Part shown: positions 9,375-17,666 of the stretch, piece by piece
How positions within the stretch are numbered: the stretch's first letter is position 1
Layout of the letters: each line of letters starts with the position of its first letter
DNA from: an uncultured Lachnospiraceae bacterium
GTDB taxonomy: Bacteria; Bacillota; Clostridia; Lachnospirales; Lachnospiraceae
Direction of reading: 5' to 3'
Assembly (NCBI GenBank): GCA_946629175.1
Contig: CAMOXN010000003.1
Location: 1-35,972 of the forward strand
Length of the DNA stretch: 35,972 nucleotides
Program-made: the position numbers and the translations under genes
Notes under the pieces: model-generated
Told to the model about the DNA's origin: nothing
The model's database searches: none
The model's input: the letters and a program-made list of their open reading frames with translations, nothing else

Positions 9375-10400
9375 TCAGTTACTCACTATCATACCGTCTG
9401 TACTCGCGGTCCTCCCGTCCGTAAGGATAAAGTAAGCCTCCACACCGTCAGTTTCCCGTGCCAGCTGCATTGCTTTCTCTTCTCCCAGGATCAGGAAGAT
9501 CGTAGCGAGCGCATCGCAGTCCGCCGACCTGCCTTTGCCGGCCTCGAGCGTAACGCCGACGATATCCGACTCAGCGGGATATCCGGTCGAGGCGTTCAGG
9601 ATATGGTGATACATAACGCCGTCCGATTCGAAATAGCGCTCATAGACGCCGGAAGTCACGACTGTCTCATCTGACGCTTCCACGACTCCGACGATCTCCG
9701 ACTGGTCCGAATAAGGCTTCTCGATACCGACCCTGAAAGGCTTCTTCGCGCCGTTCTCTGTTTTGCTGCCTATACAGACGATATTTCCTCCGAGGCTGAT
9801 GACAGCGGATGTCACGCCGCTCTCCGTCAGCGCGTCGCTGACACGGTCAGCGATGAATCCCTTCGCGATACCTCCGAGATCGATATGGGTCCGGGGGTCC
9901 GTGAGCCTGACTTTGTTCCCGTCGATGACAACTCTCTCCCATCCGACTGTCTCTGCGGCTTCCTGCAGAGCTCCGGCATCAGGCACCTTCGGCTCTTCCG
10001 CATGGAAATCCCACAGATCCGTCACTTTACCGATCGTGATGTCGAATACTCCGCCGGAAAGCTCACTGTAATACAGGCCTTTTCTGATCACCTCCACCGT
10101 CTCCGGATCGCATTCGACCGGCTCTCCGCCCGCCTCATTGATCCTGTAAATATCGGTGCCCTCTTTGGTACGGCTGAGCAGCGATTCGTAACGGCTGCAC
10201 AGCTTAAAGGCCTGTTCGATCGCTTTAACGGCGGACTCCTCGCTCATTCCTTCCATGTCGTAGACGGCTATGGAGCAGACCGTGTCAAAATAGAAACTCT
10301 GCCGTACTACAGGCTCCTGTTTTTTGGCGGCGCATCCCGCCTGTGCTATGAAAATGATTGCGGTCAGAAATAACAGAACCGAGCGTTTGATCTTATTCAT
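9375..10400 (-). CDS. apbE: FAD:protein FMN transferase (ApbE), lipoprotein
   Basis: Signal plus lipobox 'FIAQAGCAAKK'; 'FYFDTVCSIAVYD', 'HIDLGGIAKGFIADR', 'SLGGNI', 'HHILNASTGYPA'. Adjacent to the rnf operon. Confidence 0.93.
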   Translation of the reverse strand: MNKIKRSVLLFLTAIIFIAQAGCAAKKQEPVVRQSFYFDTVCSIAVYDMEGMSEESAVKAIEQAFKLCSRYESLLSRTKEGTDIYRINEAGGEPVECDPETVEVIRKGLYYSELSGGVFDITIGKVTDLWDFHAEEPKVPDAGALQEAAETVGWERVVIDGNKVRLTDPRTHIDLGGIAKGFIADRVSDALTESGVTSAVISLGGNIVCIGSKTENGAKKPFRVGIEKPYSDQSEIVGVVEASDETVVTSGVYERYFESDGVMYHHILNASTGYPAESDIVGVTLEAGKGRSADCDALATIFLILGEEKAMQLARETDGVEAYFILTDGRTASTDGMIVSN

Positions 10401-10512
10401 CCGGTGAACTCCTATGGTATTAGCAATGACTAACAAAAAGTCCTGCAAGGAGATTCTAACATGTTAAACGGGATCAGAAAAGCTTACTTTGTCATATTTT
10501 GGCTCTATACGA

Positions 10513-10544
10513 CAAAAGAACCAGGGGAATTTACCCCTGGTTCT
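10513..10544 (-). terminator. Terminator-like hairpin between rnfB and apbE
   Basis: GAACCAGGGG-aattta-CCCCTGGTTC; the minus-strand 3' side reads CTTTTGTC, a short T-tract. Confidence 0.7.
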
Positions 10545-10566
10545 CTATCGTCAGACGTCAGGCGCA

Positions 10567-11502
10567 TCAGCCGTTCTTGGCTTCCGCCGCAGCTTTCGCA
10601 GCCGCTTCTTTCTCGGCTTTTGCTTTCAGGGCAGCCTCTTTGCGCTTTTCCGCTTCCTTGGCTTCCTTCGCCTTCAGAGCATTCTTGATCTTCTCTTTCT
10701 GCTCTGCCGTGTGAAGAACGTCCTGGATCGCTCCGGTAGGACACTTGGCGACACACATGCCGCACTTGATGCACTTGGCGGGATCGATGACACTGAGGTT
10801 GTTCTCGACCGTGATCGCTCCCTTCGGGCAGACTTTCGCGCACATTCCGCAGCCGATGCATGCAGCGCTGCATGCTTTCTTCGCGTCGGCGCCCTTCTGC
10901 TCGTTGTGGCAGCGGACCTGGACCTTAGCGGACTCAGGGATGATCTTGATCAGTTTCTGCGGACAGGCCTTAGCGCAGGCGCCGCAGCTGACGCAGTAGT
11001 CGCGTCCGACGACCGCTACGCCGTCGATGATCCTGATCGCGTCGAACTGGCATGCTTCGACGCAGTCGCCCAGTCCGATACAGCCGTAAGGGCACTGTTT
11101 GCTTCCGCCGAACAGCTGCTTGGCAGCCTTGCAGGAAGTCATATCCTCATAATCATAAAGCTTCGCGGCATTGTCAGAGGTGCCGTTGCACATAACGAAC
11201 GCGATCTTTTTCTCCAGATCTCCCGCTTCCTGTCCCATCAGGGAAGCAAGCTTTTTGGCGACGGCAGGGCCGCCGACAGAGCACTTCGTGCAGGATGTCT
11301 CGGGATTGTCTACAAGTGCATGCGCATAGTCATCACATCCCGCAAAACCGCAGCCGCCGCAGTTCGCGCCGGGAAGCTCAGCTCGCAGGTCAACGAAAAG
11401 CGGGTCTTCCTGAACAGCAAAGACCTTGGAAGCAAAACTGAGCATGCAGGAAGCTAAGAGGCCTACGATGACGACGAGCGCTACAGGAATAATTATAGTC
11501 AT
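10567..11502 (-). CDS. rnfB: Electron transport complex subunit RnfB (ferredoxin-type)
   Basis: 'ELPGANCGGCGFAGCDDYAHAL', multiple CxxCxxCxxxCP motifs; Ala/Lys/Glu-rich C-terminal tail. Confidence 0.95.
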   Translation of the reverse strand: MTIIIPVALVVIVGLLASCMLSFASKVFAVQEDPLFVDLRAELPGANCGGCGFAGCDDYAHALVDNPETSCTKCSVGGPAVAKKLASLMGQEAGDLEKKIAFVMCNGTSDNAAKLYDYEDMTSCKAAKQLFGGSKQCPYGCIGLGDCVEACQFDAIRIIDGVAVVGRDYCVSCGACAKACPQKLIKIIPESAKVQVRCHNEQKGADAKKACSAACIGCGMCAKVCPKGAITVENNLSVIDPAKCIKCGMCVAKCPTGAIQDVLHTAEQKEKIKNALKAKEAKEAEKRKEAALKAKAEKEAAAKAAAEAKNG

Positions 11503-11517
11503 CCTCTTCCTCCTTTC

Positions 11518-12093
11518 TTATGAGAACATTCCGTTGAAGCCCATAAAGCTCAGGGAAAGGATCGCCGCTGTGATCAGGATGATCGGGACGCCCCTGAAGG
11601 ACTCCGGAATACGGCTCTGATCCACAAGCTTGCTGCGTACGCCCGCCATGATGATCATAGCGAACAGGAAGCCGATGCCCGCGCCGAACGCGTTGACCAG
11701 AGATTCCAGATAGTTGTAATTGGAATCGATATTTGTGATGCAGACACCGAGCACCGCACAGTTGGTAGTGATCAGGGGAAGGAAGATACCGAGCGATTTG
11801 TAAAGGGCCGGCATACTCTTCTTCATGAACATTTCGACCAGCTGGACCAGAGCGGCGATGACCAGGATGAATACAACTGTCTGCAGGTATCCGATACCGA
11901 AGCTGTTAAGAAGCTGCTGGATCGGCCATGTGACTGCTGTAGCGAGCACCATAACGAAAGTGACCGCAATGCCCATACCGACGGAGCTGTCAAGATCTTT
12001 GGAAACACCGAGGAAGGGGCAGATCCCCAGGAACTGAGCCAGAGGATAGTTATTCACCAGCACCATGCTGATAATGATGATGATCAGTTTCAT
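11518..12093 (-). CDS. rnfA: Electron transport complex subunit RnfA
   Basis: 191-aa membrane protein 'VNNYPLAQFLGICPFLGVSKDLDSSVGMG', 'TNCAVLGV'. Confidence 0.95.
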   Translation of the reverse strand: MKLIIIIISMVLVNNYPLAQFLGICPFLGVSKDLDSSVGMGIAVTFVMVLATAVTWPIQQLLNSFGIGYLQTVVFILVIAALVQLVEMFMKKSMPALYKSLGIFLPLITTNCAVLGVCITNIDSNYNYLESLVNAFGAGIGFLFAMIIMAGVRSKLVDQSRIPESFRGVPIILITAAILSLSFMGFNGMFS

Positions 12094-12110
12094 GAATCAC
12101 TCCTCCTCTC

Positions 12111-12830
12111 TTACTGTTTCTGCGCGGCGCAGTCGCCGTCAGCGCACGCACCGGCATTAGCGCATCCATCGCAGCCGAAATCGTTGCGGATCTTGCTCTT
12201 ATCTTTGGTCAGATAGTGAACTGACGCCATGACGATCGCATAGACGAAGAAACCGCCGGGGACCATGGTCATGATGCTCATGCCGGGAATAAAGTTCGAG
12301 AAGATCGGAATTCCCTTAAATCCCTTGGCAAGTCCGAACCAGTCGCCCGCGAGCCATGTGCCGTTGCCGAACACTTCACGCAGTGTGCCCATGATGACCA
12401 ATGTCAGTGTGAAACCGATCCCCATTCCGATCCCGTCGAGCGCGGAATCAAGAACGCCGTTCTTGCTGGCGAACATTTCAGCGCGGCCAAGAATGATACA
12501 GTTAACGACGATCAGGGGCAGATACAATCCGAGCGCCGAATACAGCGAAGGGACGAAGGCCTGAAGGACCATCTGCACGATCGTGACGAAGCCGGCGATC
12601 ACGGTGATAAAGCAGGGGATCCTGACCTTATCGGGAATGATGTTGTGAAGAGCCGAGATAACAATGTTCGAGCAGATCAGAACTGCTGTAGCGGCAAGCC
12701 CCATGCCGAATCCCGTCTCTACGGAGCCGGATGTCGCAAGTGTGGGGCAGGTACCGATCACCAGCACCAGAACGGGATTTTCTTTGATGATGCCGTTCGT
12801 GAGAATACTGAGTCTTTTCTTCTCTTCCAT
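12111..12830 (-). CDS. rnfE: Electron transport complex subunit RnfE, with Cys-rich C-terminal tail
   Basis: 'NGIIKENPVLVLVIGTCPTLATSGSVETGFGMG', 'VVNCIILGRAEMFASKN'; C-terminus CDGCANAGACADGDCAAQKQ. Confidence 0.95.
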   Translation of the reverse strand: MEEKKRLSILTNGIIKENPVLVLVIGTCPTLATSGSVETGFGMGLAATAVLICSNIVISALHNIIPDKVRIPCFITVIAGFVTIVQMVLQAFVPSLYSALGLYLPLIVVNCIILGRAEMFASKNGVLDSALDGIGMGIGFTLTLVIMGTLREVFGNGTWLAGDWFGLAKGFKGIPIFSNFIPGMSIMTMVPGGFFVYAIVMASVHYLTKDKSKIRNDFGCDGCANAGACADGDCAAQKQ

Positions 12831-13405
12831 TAGTTCGCACCTCCTATCTGAGCATACTGTGCCAGCGCGGCATAGACGCCTTTGTGGATGGCAGTGCCGG
12901 AGACGGACGCACCGGTGATGAAATTGAATCCCGATTCTTTCTTAACGTCTTCCGCTCCAAGGGAAGTCTTCTCGATATACTGGGCGAGATATTCGGGATC
13001 CTGATCTTTGGTTCCGACGCCGGGAGTATCTGAATGGTCCGTGACCTTTACGCCGGTAATAGCGCCGTTCGCGTCGAGTCCGACCATCATGGTGAGGTCT
13101 CCGCCGAAGGATTTGGTGACGCAGGTCATGACATAGCCTGTATCATTGTCGGCTTTGTAGACATCTGTCACGGACGCTTTAGCGTCAGAGGATGTACAAT
13201 ACTCGATTCCCTCGACCTTTGTGAAACCGTCCGCTTCCGGAAGAAGCTCTTTTCTGTTCTCAGTCGCCGTGATCTCCGCATTTCTTACAATGATCGGATA
13301 AGAGACTGAATTGGTCAGCGCAAGCAGAAGCGTTGTGACAAAGCAGATCGCCACGAGGACGACTACGGGCATGCCGTATTCCTTAAAATTGTCATTCTTA
13401 GTCAT
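12830..13405 (-). CDS. rnfG: Electron transport complex subunit RnfG (FMN-binding)
   Basis: Single N-terminal TM; 'DHSDTPGVGTK', 'NFITGASVSGTAIHKGV' flavinylation-type motif. Confidence 0.93.
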   Translation of the reverse strand: MTKNDNFKEYGMPVVVLVAICFVTTLLLALTNSVSYPIIVRNAEITATENRKELLPEADGFTKVEGIEYCTSSDAKASVTDVYKADNDTGYVMTCVTKSFGGDLTMMVGLDANGAITGVKVTDHSDTPGVGTKDQDPEYLAQYIEKTSLGAEDVKKESGFNFITGASVSGTAIHKGVYAALAQYAQIGGAN

Positions 13406-14448
13406 TACTTGCCAGCCTCCTTTCCTGCTTCCTTGGCAGCTTTTTTGGCGGCTTTCTCCTCTGCGCCGATGCCGTAGAACCTGTTCTGCGCGACCATATC
13501 AAGGAGCGGAGCCATAACGTTCATGAACAGAATGGCGAAGGAAGCTCCTTCGGGATATGCGCAGAACAGACGGATGATCATCGTGACCAGACCGCATCCG
13601 ATACCGAAGGCGATCTTGGCGTGTTTCATGATCGGGCTTGTCACATAATCGGTCGCGCAGAAAGTCGCACCGAAAACACAGCCGCCTGCCAGAACGTGGA
13701 ACAGCGCCATGTGAAGCGCGCTGTACTCTCCGCCGACAACGGCATAATAGATCAGTGAGAACACGAACACAGTGCCGATGTAGCAGACCGGGATGATCGG
13801 GGAAATGATCTTTTTCCAGATCAGGATCGCAAGGCCGATGAAGATCGCGATCGTACAGGTCTCGCCCATTGCTCCGCCGATGTTTCCGACGAACATATTT
13901 CCCAAAGAAGGTGCTTCGGAAAGAGCGCCGTCAGCGAGAAGTCCCAGAGGTGTGGGGCCGGTCACGACGTCCGCTGTCCGGCTGAGCCTGGTGAGCGGCC
14001 AGGTCGTCATCTGTGTCGTAAATGACAGAAGGAGGACGATACGGCCGACGATCGCGGGGTTGGCGAAGTTGCGGCCGAGTCCGCCGTAGAGCTGCTTGAT
14101 AATAACGATCGATGTGAAGCAGCCGATGATCGCCATCCAGACAGGGAGCCCGGAGGGCAGGTTCATCGCGAGGATCACACCTGTGACACAGGCGCTGAGA
14201 TCCTTGACCGTCACCTTCTTGCCAAGAAGCCTCTCATATCCCCATTCAAAGAACGCGCAGCTGGCGGCGCAGACAATGGTGAGAATAAGAGCCGGTACGC
14301 CAAAATAGAAAACACTCGCGACGAATGTGGGGACCAGAGCGATCAGGACCCACATCATGGTCTTCTGTGTGTCGAGGGCCGTCACCATATGGGGGGACGA
14401 CGCCACGGCGAGATTGTCATAAAATTTTACATTCTTTGTATCCGTCAT
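13405..14448 (-). CDS. rnfD: Electron transport complex subunit RnfD
   Basis: 'SSPHMVTALDTQKTMMWVLIALVPT', 'YGGLGRNFANPAIVGR', 'TGPTPLGLL', 'FCATDYVTSPI'. Confidence 0.95.
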   Translation of the reverse strand: MTDTKNVKFYDNLAVASSPHMVTALDTQKTMMWVLIALVPTFVASVFYFGVPALILTIVCAASCAFFEWGYERLLGKKVTVKDLSACVTGVILAMNLPSGLPVWMAIIGCFTSIVIIKQLYGGLGRNFANPAIVGRIVLLLSFTTQMTTWPLTRLSRTADVVTGPTPLGLLADGALSEAPSLGNMFVGNIGGAMGETCTIAIFIGLAILIWKKIISPIIPVCYIGTVFVFSLIYYAVVGGEYSALHMALFHVLAGGCVFGATFCATDYVTSPIMKHAKIAFGIGCGLVTMIIRLFCAYPEGASFAILFMNVMAPLLDMVAQNRFYGIGAEEKAAKKAAKEAGKEAGK

Positions 14449-15758
14449 TTCTGGCTCGCCTCCCTTACTAATGCTTTACCGAGCTTATTGATGAAGGCCA
14501 GCGGGCGGTGTGCAGGGCAGATATAGGAGCAGCTGCCGCATTCCATGCACTGCATGATCTTCAGATCATTGAGCCGCTTCACATCTCTGGCTTCATAAGC
14601 ATCCGCGAATCCGGTAGGAAGTAGATTGAAAGGACATGCGCTGTGGCATCTTCCGCAGCAGATGCATGCGGTCTCCTCAGGGATAAAGGCCTGCTCTTTC
14701 GTGAAAGCAAGGATCGCGTTGTTGTTCTTGACGATCGGCATCCTGTCGGAATAGATAGCGCGTCCCATCATAGGGCCGCCCATGAGGATCTTCCTGGGCT
14801 CTGACTTGTAGCCGCCGCAGAATTCGATCACGTCGCGGATCATCGTTCCGATCGGAATGACGACATTACCGGGCTTAGTGACTGCGTCTCCGTCGATCGT
14901 CACTCTCTTAGAGACGAGCGGCATGCCGTCCTTCAGGTACTGCCCCAGGAAGGCAACGGATGTGACGTTGGATACGATACATCCCAGATCCGCAGGAAGG
15001 ACGCCTGCATTACAGGTCTTTCCTGTCGCTTCATAGATCAGGACACGCTCAGCGCCTTGAGGATAGGTCTCCTGCAGCGTGAGAGTCTTCATATTGGTGA
15101 TGCCCTGTTCCGCGAACATCTTGTTGAACTTCTCGATCGCGTCCGGCTTGTTGCCCTCGATACCGATGATACATTCGGTCGCCTGAACATATTTCATGAT
15201 AGCCTGGGCGCCGTCGATGATATTCTGGGTATCTTCCAGCATGGTCCTGTGGTCGGAAGTGATAAAAGGCTCGCACTCCGCTCCGTTGATGATAAGGACC
15301 ATGGGCTCTCCCAGATTCTTAGGATTGAACTTGAGCCATGTCGGGAAACTCGCGCCTCCCAGACCGACCAGGCCGCTCTCCTTCACAGCCGCGATAAAAC
15401 CGGGCTGATCCGTGATCTCAGGCGGTTTGATGGAAGGATCGATCTCCTGCTTTCCGTCAGACTCGATCACGACAAGAGTCTCATAGCCGCCCATGGCATT
15501 TCTCTGTGTCTCGATTCCGCTTACGACTCCCGATACGCTCGAATGGATCGGCACATGCAGGAAAGCGTCTGTGTCACCGATCTTCTGTCCGACAAGGACA
15601 GGATCGCCTTTCTTGACCAGAGGCTTGCACGGTGCGCCGATGTTCTGCGACATCGAGATCTTTACGACTTGCGGGACGGGCATTACCTCTGTCGCACAGC
15701 CGGCCGTATTTTTATAGTGGCCGACATGTATGCTGTTCAAATGCTTTGCACCAAACAT
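14445..15758 (-). CDS. rnfC: Electron transport complex subunit RnfC
   Basis: 'GLVGLGGASFPTWLKF', 'LIINGAECEPFITSDHRTMLE', two CxxCxxCxxxCP clusters. Confidence 0.96.
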   Translation of the reverse strand: MFGAKHLNSIHVGHYKNTAGCATEVMPVPQVVKISMSQNIGAPCKPLVKKGDPVLVGQKIGDTDAFLHVPIHSSVSGVVSGIETQRNAMGGYETLVVIESDGKQEIDPSIKPPEITDQPGFIAAVKESGLVGLGGASFPTWLKFNPKNLGEPMVLIINGAECEPFITSDHRTMLEDTQNIIDGAQAIMKYVQATECIIGIEGNKPDAIEKFNKMFAEQGITNMKTLTLQETYPQGAERVLIYEATGKTCNAGVLPADLGCIVSNVTSVAFLGQYLKDGMPLVSKRVTIDGDAVTKPGNVVIPIGTMIRDVIEFCGGYKSEPRKILMGGPMMGRAIYSDRMPIVKNNNAILAFTKEQAFIPEETACICCGRCHSACPFNLLPTGFADAYEARDVKRLNDLKIMQCMECGSCSYICPAHRPLAFINKLGKALVREASQK

Positions 15759-15806
15759 CGCTGTTCCCCCTTTTTATGGTTGTTGATGTTACACTCATAC
15801 AGAAAT

Positions 15807-15835
15807 ATTATAATGTGAAATATGTCTTACGTCAA
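15807..15835 (-). promoter_or_regulatory. Sigma-A promoter for the rnf operon (TTGACG-N17-TATAAT)
   Basis: Minus strand TTGACG 15835-15830, 17-nt spacer, TATAAT 15812-15807; about 50 nt upstream of the rnfC ATG. Confidence 0.85.
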
Positions 15836-15989
15836 TTTGTACAAGCATTAAAGAACAGCAACTGTTTAAATTGTTCCTGTTTTTAAACAACAGGAAGTCT
15901 GCCGAGAAATCTGTGTACAATTTGACTACAGTCAGATCGCAGGAATCGGATTGTTGCATAATTTTTCCCGTAAGCAGCGGGCAAGTCCG

Positions 15990-17600
15990 TTATTTACGGC
16001 TGTGAAGCCCGTCAAGGAATCTGAATCTTCTCTCGATCCAGTCGAAGAGTTCCGCGCTGTCTCCTGATGTACTGCCCGGCCATCTCTCTTCATTCCTGCT
16101 CATGGCGCCGCTTGTAATAAGGAGATCGCTCTCCTCTTCGAACATCGCCCTGATCATACCCGGGCCGATCCCTTCTTCACGCCACCTGTTCCATTTTTCA
16201 GCAGCTTCAGCCTCTGTGTCTTCATCCGCGTTCAAAAGAGCGCTGTAGCCGTAATCCCTGTCGTATCTGAGTTTATAGCTGTCCGTGCTCTCTCTCAAAA
16301 AGGCGGTGTTCCCGTTCTCCGGATCCCAGACAAAAGCGTCCCCGAACGTGTAATTGAGGTCCCATATCGTCTCGCGCAGGATATATTCTCCGGCGCTGTT
16401 CCTGTAAGCGGCAAGATAAAGGTTCTTCCACGTGTTGTCCGCCGCGCGCACCATCTCGCAGAACAGCTCGTGGAAGATAAAATTCTCCTTATCGAGGATT
16501 ATTTTCTCTTCCGCGAGGTCTGACAGATCCCCCGTCTCAAAGACAAAACGCTGATAAGCCTCGAGCGGTCCCCAGTCGAAAAGGCTTTCATCCTCTTTCG
16601 GATATTCTATAGAAGCGTAGGCGAACCCGTTCGTATTGAGTATTTCGTTAAGTCCGTTGTAGTCGGTAAGTTCTCCCGGCGCGTCCAGCTCCTCCTTCCA
16701 GGTCCTGATCTTATATAGTATATCGCCTGTTCTCATGCCCATGAGCTTCCTGTCAACGGGATACATGAGCCCGTAGACCCCCATGTAGGAACCGTTCATA
16801 AAGAGCTCCGCATATTCCATGGCCGGAGCCGGGACCGGATGCTCTTCCATCCTGCCCAGTTCCTCCCAGAGCCCGTAACAGACTTTTTCCCTGGCGAGAG
16901 TCTTGTCCGTAGCCAGTGAATTAAGGATCCAGTCATCGTCCTCCCGAAGACCCAGAAGGCTCTCTTTGAGACCATTCCCCGCTTTATCGCGCAGCTCGAC
17001 GCGATAGCTCTTTTTGTCGAACAGTACGGACGTATTGCCGCGCACATGGAAGGAGCATTCGAAACTCCGGTATTCATTCCTGTAAGGATCGATCGATGTG
17101 ATCCTGCCGGCGTGCTCTTCTTTTCCCCTGATCCCGCCGTCTCCATAGTCTATGCAGATCGCGGGAAGTCCCGTAAAGACAATACTGCACTCCATATAGC
17201 GGTCCGGATACATCACGGCGAGCCTGAAAGGGCGGCCCTTTTCGATTGAGTCTTTTCTCAGCTCTCCGTCCGCCTGATCATCTGATGCAATACAGATCTT
17301 TCCTCCCTGCCCTGTCAGCGTGAGCCTCCCCTGCCAGTCCGGAACTTCAATGGATTGAGGGATGTATAGGGTTCCGGCTTCCGGATCGAACGGCACCTCC
17401 GTCCCCTCGAACCGAAGCACGGACGGGTCGAACTCCTCTCTCTCTTTTCCTTTTAAACCGCGTTCAAGGACTTCGGAGTTCACAAAATAAGCCTTGACAG
17501 ACCCTTTCGATCCGAAAGGGCCTGTCAAGGCAAAAGCCGCAGCGGCAAATGCCGCCGCGCACACTATGAACAGAGTCAGGAACAGGTCATCTTTATTCAT
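15990..17600 (-). CDS. CotH kinase-like family protein with N-terminal signal anchor
   Basis: 'ECSFHVRGNTSVLFDKKSYRVELRD', 'LLGLREDDDWILNSLATDKTLAREKVCYGLWEELG', 'AELFMNGSYMGVYGLMYPVDRKLMG', 'ETIWDLNYTFGD'. ATG at 17600, or 17609 per ORF track. Confidence 0.85.
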   Translation of the reverse strand: MNKDDLFLTLFIVCAAAFAAAAFALTGPFGSKGSVKAYFVNSEVLERGLKGKEREEFDPSVLRFEGTEVPFDPEAGTLYIPQSIEVPDWQGRLTLTGQGGKICIASDDQADGELRKDSIEKGRPFRLAVMYPDRYMECSIVFTGLPAICIDYGDGGIRGKEEHAGRITSIDPYRNEYRSFECSFHVRGNTSVLFDKKSYRVELRDKAGNGLKESLLGLREDDDWILNSLATDKTLAREKVCYGLWEELGRMEEHPVPAPAMEYAELFMNGSYMGVYGLMYPVDRKLMGMRTGDILYKIRTWKEELDAPGELTDYNGLNEILNTNGFAYASIEYPKEDESLFDWGPLEAYQRFVFETGDLSDLAEEKIILDKENFIFHELFCEMVRAADNTWKNLYLAAYRNSAGEYILRETIWDLNYTFGDAFVWDPENGNTAFLRESTDSYKLRYDRDYGYSALLNADEDTEAEAAEKWNRWREEGIGPGMIRAMFEEESDLLITSGAMSRNEERWPGSTSGDSAELFDWIERRFRFLDGLHSRK

Positions 17601-17631
17601 TATCAGCATTCATTATCAAAGTGCGTTATCA
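17593..17631. repeat. Three tandem 13-nt repeats immediately upstream of and overlapping the CotH-like gene start
   Basis: Minus strand TGATAACGCACTT / TGATAATGAATGC / TGATAATGAATAA. Confidence 0.7.
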
Positions 17632-17666
17632 GAACACAGTATTCATTCATGATCAGGGACATCCTG

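Noticed and set aside
10489-11457. 322-aa + ORF antisense to rnfB
   Set aside because: Shadow ORF of a clear ferredoxin-type gene; no independent support.
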